From assembly GCA_963793295.1 (NCBI GenBank), contig CAWBZX010000042.1:164581-228580 (forward strand): 64,000 bases of DNA, given 5' to 3'. The position numbers and the translations under genes were made by a program. The notes below the pieces were generated by a model. The model had not been told where the DNA came from and searched no databases. It saw nothing but the letters and a program-made list of their open reading frames with translations. Shown here piece by piece: positions 45,425 through 54,091 of the stretch (the stretch's first letter is position 1; each line of letters begins with the position of its first letter). This DNA comes from JAHDHW01 sp963793295. Lineage in GTDB: Bacteria > Bacteroidota > Bacteroidia > Chitinophagales > Saprospiraceae.

Positions 45425-45824
45425 TTTAAAAAATATTTATTATCTTAGCTGTGTTATATATTTAATTCCCAATAACCACCCTTTTCAAACCCTGTTATTT
45501 ATACAAAATTCACCTTTGAGGAGGGCTTTTTAAATTTACTTTTTTAAGGTTTTAAACGAAAGTAGTTTGAAACATAAATAATTTATAAGAAAATTTTATT
45601 GTTCAGAACATATCAAATTTAATAAATAATCACAATAAAAGTTTCTGTTTTCTTTTGGTTTTTACAAGATTGTTGATGTTCAGTGTTTTAAACATTACAA
45701 AGAAAATAAATTATTATAAATCACATATTACAATGCCTTCATTTTGTATTTGATTGAATCTCAAGTAAGTTTGAATATTGTATATGTAGATCCCCCATGA
45801 GCAAATTAGATAAATCCAAACGGA
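45425..45824. other. Divergent intergenic region, 400 bases
   Basis: Separates the helical-repeat gene (minus) and the dockerin-like secreted protein (plus), so promoters for both should be here. Strongly AT-rich. The only marked structure is the stem at 45479-45525, listed separately. Confidence 0.45.
45479..45530 (+). other. Possible RNA stem-loop in the divergent region
   Basis: CCCTTTTCAAA (45479-45489) can pair fully in RNA with TTTGAGGAGGG (45515-45525) if two G-U pairs are allowed, with a 25-base loop, followed by CTTTT. It could be a leader hairpin or a short RNA terminator; no upstream plus-strand gene explains it. Confidence 0.25.
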
Positions 45825-48353
45825 ATGAATATATCGAAAATAAACATACGAATATTTTTCTCACCCCTGATCTTCTTATTGATACCTTTGTGGTCTATTG
45901 CGCAAGTGGAATACTTTGAGGTACTTGTTAATGATACAGTGACTTATGAATTTGCATCTTGTGGTAATGCGGGTCAAGTTATTCAACTTCCTTCACATGG
46001 TACCCATATTTTAAATGGTGTGCCCGGTGCTACTTATGGTAATTCCTCTTGTAACTCGAATCCAAATATTTTAGAATATATTCCAAATATTGATTTTCTT
46101 GGTTTAGACACCATGGAAGTTTCTTATTACGAAGATGGTGGCCCATTAGGGCCAGTTTATACCACTTCATTATTAGTATTTGATGTTGTACCTGTTTTTG
46201 TTCAGGCAGCTGATGATTACGTAACTACTTCCACAGATAGTTCTGTGATTATTGTTGTAACAGCTAATGATGAGTCAAATGGTGTTTTAACTATTTCAAA
46301 TGTTCCATTAGTCAATCATGGACAGGCTGAGGTCATTTCATCAAGCGAAATTCTTTTTACTCCTGCAAGTGGGTTTGAAGGAATAACTCATTTTAATTAC
46401 ACTGTTTGCGATGATGTATATGAAGTTTGTGATGTTGCGAAAGTAACTGTCTTTGTTGAAAGTTATAATGCTTCAAATGACACCACTACCTTAGTCACAC
46501 TTAAAAACCAACCAATTGCTGCATTAATACCTTTAGATAATGGTTATCAAGAATTATTAGCACCCAATAGTGGTACATTAGAAGTAATGGATGGTAGGCT
46601 AAAGTATACACCAAATGTTGATTATGTTGGATCAGATATGTTTAGCTATGCCTATAACACTAACCTAAATACATCGATTGCTACCTTTGTTATTGATGTC
46701 TTATGGGCAGAAGATCCAAATAGTTTTGCTATTGATGATTATGGTTTTACGTCAATAAATTCAAGTGCAAATTTCAATGTTTTAGATAATGACCTTAATG
46801 ATAATTTATTCATTCAAGGTTATAGTCAACCAGAATCTGGTTCTGTTGTACATAACGGAAGTGGTAATTTCACCTATACACCAGACGATGGATTTGAAGG
46901 CCTTGATCAATTTATCTATACTGCATATATTAGTGGAACCGCAAGTGAAGAAGATGCAATGGTTTATGTTGTGATAAGTAATCAATATCCAGAATCTCAA
47001 GATTATGATTTGATTACTCCAGTAAATGTACCATTGATTTTAAATTATGACATTCCAATAACAAATTATGAATTTGCAATAACCGGCAACGGCATTTATG
47101 GTGATGTTGTTTTTTATCCAGGTGAGTTTAGTGATTATTATCCTGAAAATATTATAAATGGACAGGAAATCAATGGTTACAATTTAGTAATATATTATCC
47201 TACTGAGCCTGATTATGTGGGTTTGGATGATTTTGAAATTCAATACTGTGTTGGAGGAGAATGTCAATTAGTCAAAGTATATGTTGAAATGGTAGAGATT
47301 GATGAACCACAGCAAGATACTTTATGCATAGGAGACTGTGTTTGGGCAGGAGATGCCAATTATGACGGTAAAGTTGATATGACTGACTTGCTTCCCGTTG
47401 GGTATTGTGTTGGTGAAGTAGGAGATGAAAGAATCAATGGTGGAATTGACTGGTATGGTCAATATGGTAACAATTGGAACGGATATATAGGCAATTCACC
47501 CACAAATGTTAAACATGTCGATACGGATGGAGACGGTTTTATCGGAGCGGAAGATACTATCGCTTTAAGCCAGTTTTATGGTAAATATCATGATCTAACA
47601 TCTGAAGCACTTCCTCCTTATGTTGATATTCCACTATTCTTTGTTCCAAAAACGCCTAATCCAGGACCGGGAGATATTGTTATTACTGACATTGTTTTAG
47701 GAACGCCATCTTTGCCAGCTTTAGATATGCATGGACTGACTTTTGCGCTTAATTTTAATGAAGAGATTATTGAGCCTGGTACCATGAATGTTAACTTCTT
47801 TGATGGGAATTGGATGTCTTATAATTCTCCTATGTTAAGTATGGTCAAAGAGCCTTGGTTGGGCAGGGTAGAAGCAGGGTATACGAGAGCGAATGGTATT
47901 TCTGCCCATGGATATGGGATTATTGGTCAGGTTAGTTTTGTGATCACAGATGAAATAGATGGAGCCAAACTAAAAGATAATGAGGTATATAAAACAACTG
48001 TCAAAGCAGAGATACCTATAACCATGAATAGTGCAGGTCGGTTTGGAAGTATAAATGCGTATGATTTTGAGCTGTTCATTACGAAACCTAATAAAGAAGA
48101 CGAAAGCAACCAACAATTATTTGTATTCCCTAATCCAGCTTCCGATTTAGTCAATATTCATTTGAATGGAGATAACCAGATAGAACAGCTTATTATTTAT
48201 TCATTGACTGGTCAGGAAGTTTATCGAATTGATAATGTATATGATAAACACGTTCAATTAGATTTAACCAGTCGATTTGCAAATGGAATGTATATCATTA
48301 GTGCAATTACCGAGAAAGGAGTAGTAAATGGAAAAGTAGAAATTCTAAGGTAG
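45825..48353 (+). CDS. Secreted multidomain protein with dockerin-like and cohesin-like regions, type A T9SS sorting domain
   Basis: 842 aa. Signal peptide to about residue 26 (FFSPLIFLLIPLWSIAQ). Residues about 30-490 are beta-sandwich repeats of the cadherin-like/Ig type (VVTANDESNGVLTISN, NVLDNDLNDNLFIQGYSQP). About 505-580 is dockerin-like, with two EF-hand-type loops: DANYDGKVDMTDLLPVG and DTDGDGFIGAEDTIALSQFYG. About 595-750 resembles a cohesin-type beta domain (ITDIVLGTPSLPALDMHGLT, LNFNEEIIEPGT, GIIGQVSFVI). Residues about 765-842 are a type A sorting domain (LFVFPNPASDLVNIHL ... NGMYIISAI). Probably displayed on or released from the surface; target unknown. Terminators follow. Confidence 0.88.
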   Translation: MNISKINIRIFFSPLIFLLIPLWSIAQVEYFEVLVNDTVTYEFASCGNAGQVIQLPSHGTHILNGVPGATYGNSSCNSNPNILEYIPNIDFLGLDTMEVSYYEDGGPLGPVYTTSLLVFDVVPVFVQAADDYVTTSTDSSVIIVVTANDESNGVLTISNVPLVNHGQAEVISSSEILFTPASGFEGITHFNYTVCDDVYEVCDVAKVTVFVESYNASNDTTTLVTLKNQPIAALIPLDNGYQELLAPNSGTLEVMDGRLKYTPNVDYVGSDMFSYAYNTNLNTSIATFVIDVLWAEDPNSFAIDDYGFTSINSSANFNVLDNDLNDNLFIQGYSQPESGSVVHNGSGNFTYTPDDGFEGLDQFIYTAYISGTASEEDAMVYVVISNQYPESQDYDLITPVNVPLILNYDIPITNYEFAITGNGIYGDVVFYPGEFSDYYPENIINGQEINGYNLVIYYPTEPDYVGLDDFEIQYCVGGECQLVKVYVEMVEIDEPQQDTLCIGDCVWAGDANYDGKVDMTDLLPVGYCVGEVGDERINGGIDWYGQYGNNWNGYIGNSPTNVKHVDTDGDGFIGAEDTIALSQFYGKYHDLTSEALPPYVDIPLFFVPKTPNPGPGDIVITDIVLGTPSLPALDMHGLTFALNFNEEIIEPGTMNVNFFDGNWMSYNSPMLSMVKEPWLGRVEAGYTRANGISAHGYGIIGQVSFVITDEIDGAKLKDNEVYKTTVKAEIPITMNSAGRFGSINAYDFELFITKPNKEDESNQQLFVFPNPASDLVNIHLNGDNQIEQLIIYSLTGQEVYRIDNVYDKHVQLDLTSRFANGMYIISAITEKGVVNGKVEILR

Positions 48354-48405
48354 TTGACCAATAAATTCGGATATGTTCATAGGATTTATATAATTTGTTC
48401 TAAGA

Positions 48406-48438
48406 AAGTCGCTTCAAAATGATGCGACTTCTTACTTT
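48406..48438 (+). terminator. First hairpin terminator after the dockerin-like gene
   Basis: AAGTCGC (48406-48412) pairs with GCGACTT (48424-48430) around an 11-base loop, followed by the T-rich CTTACTTT. It is weaker than the second hairpin that follows. Confidence 0.6.
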
Positions 48439-48439
48439 T

Positions 48440-48474
48440 AGAAAAGCCCTTTCAGTTATTGAAAGGGCTTTTCT
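48440..48474. terminator. Bidirectional terminator between convergent genes
   Basis: A perfect 15-bp stem: AGAAAAGCCCTTTCA (48440-48454) with TGAAAGGGCTTTTCT (48460-48474), loop GTTAT. The A-run and T-run on the two sides let it work for both the dockerin-like gene and the DEAD-box gene. Confidence 0.92.
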
Positions 48475-48496
48475 AATTGAATTTTTATAATAAAAA

Positions 48497-49729
48497 CTAT
48501 CTTTGGTTTCTGCGAAATGGTTTTTTGCCAGATCTTCTTTTACCCTGGAAACCTCCTCTGCTTTGTCTCTTATGAGGTTCATATTTTGGGCCTTCACCTA
48601 CTTCAGTTGGATTAGGGATTTTCATAACAGATGAACCAATCAGTTCTTCAATTTGATGAAAGCGATATTGGTCTTTATCAGAAATAAGTGTTAAAGCGAC
48701 ACCAGTCGCATCCGCTCTTGCCGTACGGCCGATTCGATGTACATAATCTTCCGCATCCTGTGGAACTTCGTAATTTATAACCAGGCTTATTTCCTTAATA
48801 TCTATTCCTCTTGCGAGTATATCTGTTGCAACAAGGATTTGCGTTTTTTTACTTTTAAATCTTTTTAAAGCAGACTCTCTTTCTTCTTGATTCAGATCAG
48901 ACGATATTTCAGCACAATCAAAATTCTTTCGTTGCAATCGTTGATTAATTTCTCTTACCTTCTTTTTCGTTGAAGCAAATATTAAAATACTGGGATAATT
49001 TTTCTTTCCATTTAAAAGATTTTCAATCAAGATTATTTTCTGATCTTCAAATACCAAATAAGCACCTTGTAAAACACCTTCAGCAGGTTTGGATAAAGCA
49101 ATATTTAATTGCTTTGGATTTGTGAGCAGTTTCTTTGATAGTTCTCGGATTTTACCCGGCATGGTAGCAGAAAATAATAGTGTTTGCCTTTTTTTAGGGA
49201 GTCTGTTTATTATTTTCATAATATCGTCATGAAATCCCATATCAAGCATACGGTCTGCTTCATCCAAGATCAAATGTTCAATATGGTTGAAATCAACATA
49301 ACCCAGATTGATGTGTGCAATAAGGCGTCCCGGTGTGGCAACAATGATATCTGCTCCATCACTTAATGCTTTTTTCTGTTGATCCCAGGATGAGCTGTCG
49401 CCACCGCCATAAACAGGTAAAGAACTCACTCCTAGAAAATATCCAAATGCTTCTATTTGTTGATCAATTTGTAGTGCCAATTCTCTGGTTGGAGCGATAA
49501 TCAAGGTTTTAATTTGATTTGTTTTGGTCTCACTAGATGCAAATTTATTTAAAATGGGTAACAAAAACGCTGCGGTTTTACCTGTCCCTGTTTGCGCACA
49601 AGCTATTAGATCTTGGTTTTCCATGATAATTGGAATAGCTTGCTCTTGAATAGGAGTTGGAGTGTCAAAGCCCATCATTGATAAGGCCTCTAATAATGAG
49701 GGACTAAAATTAAAATCAGAAAATGTCAA
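48497..49729 (-). CDS. DEAD-box ATP-dependent RNA helicase, RhlE-like
   Basis: 410 aa. Q motif FDTPTPIQEQAIP, motif I AQTGTGKTAAF, motif Ia PTRELALQ, motif II DEAD (LILDEADRMLDMG), motif III SAT, motif V ATDILARGIDIK and motif VI HRIGRTARA are all present. The C-terminal tail is short, basic and rich in R, G and K (KRRSGKKPFRRNQR), as in RhlE-type helicases acting in RNA decay or ribosome assembly. The start is a TTG at 49729: it gives MTFSDFNFSPSLLEAL, the expected family N-terminus. No partner gene is adjacent. Confidence 0.95.
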   Translation of the reverse strand: MTFSDFNFSPSLLEALSMMGFDTPTPIQEQAIPIIMENQDLIACAQTGTGKTAAFLLPILNKFASSETKTNQIKTLIIAPTRELALQIDQQIEAFGYFLGVSSLPVYGGGDSSSWDQQKKALSDGADIIVATPGRLIAHINLGYVDFNHIEHLILDEADRMLDMGFHDDIMKIINRLPKKRQTLLFSATMPGKIRELSKKLLTNPKQLNIALSKPAEGVLQGAYLVFEDQKIILIENLLNGKKNYPSILIFASTKKKVREINQRLQRKNFDCAEISSDLNQEERESALKRFKSKKTQILVATDILARGIDIKEISLVINYEVPQDAEDYVHRIGRTARADATGVALTLISDKDQYRFHQIEELIGSSVMKIPNPTEVGEGPKYEPHKRQSRGGFQGKRRSGKKPFRRNQR

Positions 49730-49979
49730 TCTCTTAGGACTTTTTATAAATGATTAGAAAGTAGACTGCGATTAAGAACCTACAAATTTGACTAAAAATT
49801 AAATGAAAAACTAATTTGCAAGAACAAACTTGTAAATATGTTAAAATGCTATTACTGCTGACTCTTATAATGTTTGGCAGCAATTAGAAATTCGAATCAG
49901 GTTTTTTCTGTAGGTTTTAAAAAGTAATACGTTTGACTTGAAAAGGTGTTGCAAAAGACACGAATAATAGGATTGTTTT

Positions 49980-50807
49980 TTAATCGACATATCTTGATAT
50001 AATATTTTTTACCGAATTTAGATAACCTTCGCCAAAAAGATTAACATGAACCATCAAATAATAAAGCTGGTATATTTCAATACGGTCATCGAATCCTTTT
50101 TGAAGTGGAAAAGCCTCTTGGTAGCTATAATAAAACAATTGATCAAATCCGCCAAATAATTGACTCATCGCCAGATCCATTTCTCTGTGTGCAAAACAAA
50201 CAGAAGGATCAAATAAAATGGCTTTTTTATTTAGGCCAGTAAGAAAATTGCCATTCCATAAATCACCGTGTATCAATGCGGGTTGCTCTTCCGGCAAAAT
50301 ATCAGGTAACTTTTTATAAAGCTTTTTAAATTTGGAAAGGGTAATTCTATCAATCGCAGCTCCTTCAATCGCCAAATCGATTTGGGGTTGCAGTCGTTCT
50401 TCTATAAAAAAATCAACCCAATTATCTTTTGGATTATTTTGTTGGGGAAGACTACCGATAAAATTATCGAAATCAAGCCCGAAATAATCATTGCTGACTT
50501 GATGCAGTAAAGCTAGAGCATTTCCAAAGTCCTTCCAAAATGAAGAAGAAGGCGTTCCACGTTCAATATATTCCAGAAGAAGAAAAGAAATATCGTCAAC
50601 ATTTGAGTAATAAACAATTTCTGGAATTCTAATTGTTTTTGTATCCGCTAATAGCTGTAAACCTTTTACTTCACTCTCAAACATAGCTGAAGCCTGAGCC
50701 GAATTATTCATTTTCAAAAAGTACTTTCCTTTTGATGTTTCGATGAGTCGGGAATCACAAATACTTCCTCCTCCAACCGATCTACTTGATAAGATCGAGG
50801 CATTCAA
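49980..50807 (-). CDS. Fructosamine kinase-like protein (N-terminus uncertain)
   Basis: 275 aa from a TTG at 50807. Kinase-like fold: glycine-rich SSRSVGGGSICDSRL, KYFLKM lysine, catalytic loop HGDLWNGNF and the metal motif DPSVCFAHREMDLAMSQLFG. Family members phosphorylate ketosamines on glycated proteins or small molecules and so repair glycation. Upstream in the same frame, AVFESCETFLNAS continues the typical N-terminal helix, so the true start may be an unusual codon (for example ATT at 50840) nearer the upstream response-regulator gene, which ends at 50852. Possibly cotranscribed with that regulator. Confidence 0.87.
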   Translation of the reverse strand: MNASILSSRSVGGGSICDSRLIETSKGKYFLKMNNSAQASAMFESEVKGLQLLADTKTIRIPEIVYYSNVDDISFLLLEYIERGTPSSSFWKDFGNALALLHQVSNDYFGLDFDNFIGSLPQQNNPKDNWVDFFIEERLQPQIDLAIEGAAIDRITLSKFKKLYKKLPDILPEEQPALIHGDLWNGNFLTGLNKKAILFDPSVCFAHREMDLAMSQLFGGFDQLFYYSYQEAFPLQKGFDDRIEIYQLYYLMVHVNLFGEGYLNSVKNIISRYVD

Positions 50808-50851
50808 GAACGTTTCACAAGATTCAAAAACAGCTTTAATATGGAACAGGT

Positions 50852-51583
50852 TTAAAGTCGATTTTCATTAATAATAGCTAAAAGCTGATCCCGATAATTT
50901 TTACCTACAGGAAGATGTTTTGCTTGTCCTTTTTCTATCACTTCTACCATGTTTCCGACAACGGCTTTTATTTTGCCAATGCCAACAATATATGACCTGT
51001 GAATCCTTTTAAAAAGATGGGCTGGAAGCTTTTCTTCAAGGCTTTTCATGGTTTGCAAAGTAATGACTCTGCCTGTTTCCATTCTAATGATAACATAATC
51101 TTTCAACCCTTCAATATAAAGGATATCGTTATAATTGATTTTAACTAGCTTCTTGTCCGCTTTGACAAAGATAAAGTCACTTTGATCCTTTTTCTCAGCA
51201 GATTCTCCAGCTACATGATTATTTTGTAATTCGATTTGTTCGACTGCCTTATTTACTGCTTTCATAAAGCGTTCAAGAGAAATCGGTTTCAAAAGATAAT
51301 CAATAGCATTGAGTTCAAACCCCTCCAAAGCATAATTGGCGTATGCAGTTGTAAAAATGACCAGAGGTGGTTTGGAAAGTGTTTTTAGAAAATCAGTACC
51401 TGTTAACTGTGGCATCTGGATATCTAAAAACATTAAATCAATATCGTTATTTTCCAATGCGTCATTGGCTTCAATCGCATTGTAGCATCGCTTAACCAGA
51501 TTTAATTTAGGGAGCTTTTCGATGTAAGTTTCCAAAACGTCTAAAGCTAGAGGTTCGTCATCAACAATAATTACATTTATCAT
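50852..51583 (-). CDS. LytTR-type response regulator
   Basis: 243 aa. An N-terminal receiver domain with acidic pocket IVDDEP, phosphoacceptor Asp54 in MFLDIQMP, and the conserved TAY and LLKPI segments. A C-terminal LytTR DNA-binding domain at about 140-238 (FVKADKKLVKINYNDILYIE, RIHRSYIVGIGKI). Its partner kinase lies 40 bases upstream on the same strand, so they form a standard LytS/LytR-type two-component pair. Such regulators bind paired short direct repeats; no target is obvious in the window. Confidence 0.96.
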   Translation of the reverse strand: MINVIIVDDEPLALDVLETYIEKLPKLNLVKRCYNAIEANDALENNDIDLMFLDIQMPQLTGTDFLKTLSKPPLVIFTTAYANYALEGFELNAIDYLLKPISLERFMKAVNKAVEQIELQNNHVAGESAEKKDQSDFIFVKADKKLVKINYNDILYIEGLKDYVIIRMETGRVITLQTMKSLEEKLPAHLFKRIHRSYIVGIGKIKAVVGNMVEVIEKGQAKHLPVGKNYRDQLLAIINENRL

Positions 51584-51623
51584 AATTGAGTGAGTTGGTT
51601 TAGTTTGTTATTTAAAAGGTTTT

Positions 51624-52718
51624 TTAATCTAAATCCAAATTAAGGAAAACACCATACGTATTTGGATTATCTCTAATTTCCAACTGATAGTGGTCTGGAT
51701 ACAAAAGATTCAGACGACGGCGCACATTTACAAGACCAATGCCTCCACTTCGTCGGTGTTCGATTGCAGGAAGGCTTTCAGCCTTACTGTTTTCAATATC
51801 AAATTGAATTTTTTTCGGTTCAATATTTAGGTTTATCGTTACAAATCCTTTTGAAATATGGTTGTTTAATCCATGCTTAAAACTATTTTCTAAAAAAGGA
51901 ATAAACATTAGAGGAGCAATTTTCTGGTCATTCATTCGTCCATTTATTTCAAATTTTATCTCAACATTCTCTCCCTGGCGAAGCCGTTCTAAATCCAGAT
52001 AATTTCGAATATAATTAACTTCTTTGCTTAGCGGAACCCTTCTTTCATTGCATTCATAAAGCATATATCTCATCATTTCGGACAATTTAATCACAATTTC
52101 TGGAGCTTTGTCTGATTTCTTTAAAGTCAGTGCATACAAGTTGTTTAGTGTATTAAAAAGAAAATGCGGATTGATCTGTGATTTTAAAAACCGCAATTCT
52201 GATTGCATGGTTTGTGTTTGCAAATCCCTGCGATCACGTTGGTAGCGGATCCAATCTGATATGATTTTGAAAACAGTGGAGGAACCCGCTATCATAAAAG
52301 TGAAAAAGAAATACCAGGGTTGATGAGTAACTAATTTTTGCTGAATTTCCGGAAATGGTGAAAACAAAAAGTATAATATAAAAATTTTTATCGGGGTAAG
52401 AATTAAAACCGAGACTAACAATAATCCACAATAGGTCAGAAAATTCTTATCATTTAAATAATTTGGAATTAAGTAGAAGAGATTAAAATATACGATGACT
52501 ATATAAAAGAAGATATTGATGAGTTCGAAGGTGATTGTAAAACCAAGTCCCAGCTCTCCTCTGCTAAAAATGACCAGAATCAAAAATATAAGTAACCAAA
52601 AAGCACTATGATATACTACTCTGGTACTGAAAAATCCATAAACTTTTGAAAGGAAATTTCTATGTATAGTTGATTCCATTAAAATGGGACTATCGAAGTT
52701 TAAAAGATTGTTATTCAT
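51624..52718 (-). CDS. LytS/YehU-type sensor histidine kinase
   Basis: 364 aa. Four membrane helices at about residues 36-52, 62-85, 95-120 and 135-152 with no large external domain, so the signal is probably read in or near the membrane. The His_kinase domain starts at FLKSQINPHFLFNTLNNLYA, with His185 as phosphorylation site. The HATPase part has MFIPFLENSFKHGLNN (N box) and the G-rich IGLVNVRRRLNLLYP. The ATG at 52718 is two bases from a TAAATTTG (minus strand, 52720-52727) that may be a -7 element; if so, the ATG at 52679 would be the better start. Confidence 0.95.
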   Translation of the reverse strand: MNNNLLNFDSPILMESTIHRNFLSKVYGFFSTRVVYHSAFWLLIFLILVIFSRGELGLGFTITFELINIFFYIVIVYFNLFYLIPNYLNDKNFLTYCGLLLVSVLILTPIKIFILYFLFSPFPEIQQKLVTHQPWYFFFTFMIAGSSTVFKIISDWIRYQRDRRDLQTQTMQSELRFLKSQINPHFLFNTLNNLYALTLKKSDKAPEIVIKLSEMMRYMLYECNERRVPLSKEVNYIRNYLDLERLRQGENVEIKFEINGRMNDQKIAPLMFIPFLENSFKHGLNNHISKGFVTINLNIEPKKIQFDIENSKAESLPAIEHRRSGGIGLVNVRRRLNLLYPDHYQLEIRDNPNTYGVFLNLDLD

Positions 52719-52946
52719 ACAAATTTAATATATCTGCAATAAAATCAGAATTACTTACCCTAAAGAAACTAATTAGATGAAATGATGATTAGCATGGATC
52801 AAAAACTAACTCGAAAGACAACGTTGGCATTTGCAATGTTTTATTAAAAAAAATAACGAAGCAAGCATCAATGTTTTCAAACTGGATAATAACATTCGGT
52901 GTAAGGAGAATGAATGAAATTGTATCTCTTTAATCATTTTTCTTTG

Positions 52947-52954
52947 TACTTTTG
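52947..52954 (+). promoter_or_regulatory. Possible -7 element of the PTPS gene
   Basis: TACTTTTG matches TAnnTTTG exactly, 30 bases before the ATG at 52985. A TTG at 52920-52922 is 24 bases upstream, slightly far. Confidence 0.4.
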
Positions 52955-52984
52955 CGGACTTATTTTTTCGAAAAAGTTTAAGAG

Positions 52985-53395
52985 ATGGTATACATAACCC
53001 GAAGAGAAAGATTTAATGCCGCTCATAAATTATGGGTGAAAAGCTGGAGCGAAGAAAAAAATATCGAAGTTTTTGGAAAATGTGCCAACAAAAACTGGCA
53101 TGGACACAACTATGATTTGTTTGTTACTATAAAAGGTAAACCAGATCCATTGACGGGTTTTACCATGGATGTGAAAAAACTCAGCACTATCATTAATGAA
53201 GTCATCATTGACCAATTAGATCATAGAAACCTTAATCTGGATGTTGCATTTATTCCTGAAAACGTACAACCTACGACAGAAATTTTGGTTATGCTTATAT
53301 GGGAACAGCTTCATCCACATATAAAAGGATGTGAGCTTCACTGTGTAAAGTTGTACGAAACCGAAAACATATTTGCAGAGTATTATGGGGAATAA
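52985..53395 (+). CDS. 6-pyruvoyltetrahydropterin synthase-like protein (PTPS/QueD family)
   Basis: 136 aa. The fold family converts dihydroneopterin triphosphate into either 6-pyruvoyl-tetrahydropterin or 6-carboxytetrahydropterin. Zinc ligands are His14 (FNAAHKL), His39 and His41 (WHGHNY), and the catalytic residues Cys33 (FGKCANKN), His80 (LDHRNLN) and Glu125 (LYETEN) are all present. The F-G-K-C-x-N-x-x-x-HGHNY block and the LDHRNLNLD and YETEN segments look more like eukaryotic PTPS than E. coli QueD. It lies 44 bases upstream of folE, whose product makes its substrate, so both genes probably act in one pterin pathway. Either BH4-type cofactor or queuosine precursor is possible. Confidence 0.92.
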   Translation: MVYITRRERFNAAHKLWVKSWSEEKNIEVFGKCANKNWHGHNYDLFVTIKGKPDPLTGFTMDVKKLSTIINEVIIDQLDHRNLNLDVAFIPENVQPTTEILVMLIWEQLHPHIKGCELHCVKLYETENIFAEYYGE

Positions 53396-53439
53396 ATGAA
53401 CTTTATTTAATTTTAATTTAACCCAGAATTTAAAAGATT

Positions 53440-54036
53440 ATGACATACAAAAAAGCAGAAAACTATACAGAAGAGATTACTATGGCACTCACGGAAAATT
53501 ATCATAATATTTTAGATTTAATTGGGGAAGAAAACGGCCGAGAAGGACTTTTAAAAACTCCTGAACGTGCTTCAAAAGCCATACAATACCTTACTCAAGG
53601 TTATGAAATGGATGGAGAATCGATACTTCGTTCTGCTATGTTTCAGGAAGATTATAGCGAAATGGTGATCGTAAAAGATATTGAACTTTATAGTATGTGT
53701 GAACATCATATGCTTCCATTTTTTGGAAAAGCTCATGTTGCCTATATTCCAAATGGATACATCGTAGGTTTAAGTAAAATCCCACGAGTTATAGATGTTT
53801 TTGCAAGAAGGCTACAGGTACAGGAAAGATTAACCGATCAAATTCTACATTGTATTCAAAATACATTGAATCCTCTTGGAGTTGCAATAGTCATTGAAGC
53901 GCAACATTTATGTATGATGATGCGGGGAGTTCAAAAACAAAACTCAGTGACTACGACCTCGGCATTTACAGGTGAGTTCAAAAAAGAAGAAACAAGAAGC
54001 GAATTTTTGAATCTGATAAGTTCAAAACTGCACTAA
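53440..54036 (+). CDS. folE: GTP cyclohydrolase I
   Basis: 198 aa. It turns GTP into 7,8-dihydroneopterin triphosphate, the first step of folate, biopterin and deazaguanine routes. Zinc ligands are Cys87 and a His in SMCEHHMLPFFG and Cys158 in EAQHLCMMMRGV. The core stretch LSKIPRVIDVFARRLQVQER is intact. The ATG at 53440 follows the PTPS-like gene closely and is likely cotranscribed. The fabD gene follows by 55 bases. Confidence 0.97.
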   Translation: MTYKKAENYTEEITMALTENYHNILDLIGEENGREGLLKTPERASKAIQYLTQGYEMDGESILRSAMFQEDYSEMVIVKDIELYSMCEHHMLPFFGKAHVAYIPNGYIVGLSKIPRVIDVFARRLQVQERLTDQILHCIQNTLNPLGVAIVIEAQHLCMMMRGVQKQNSVTTTSAFTGEFKKEETRSEFLNLISSKLH

Positions 54037-54091
54037 TTCGATAAACTGAATATTCTATATTTTAACAATAAAACTATCAAGATAGTAAAAA

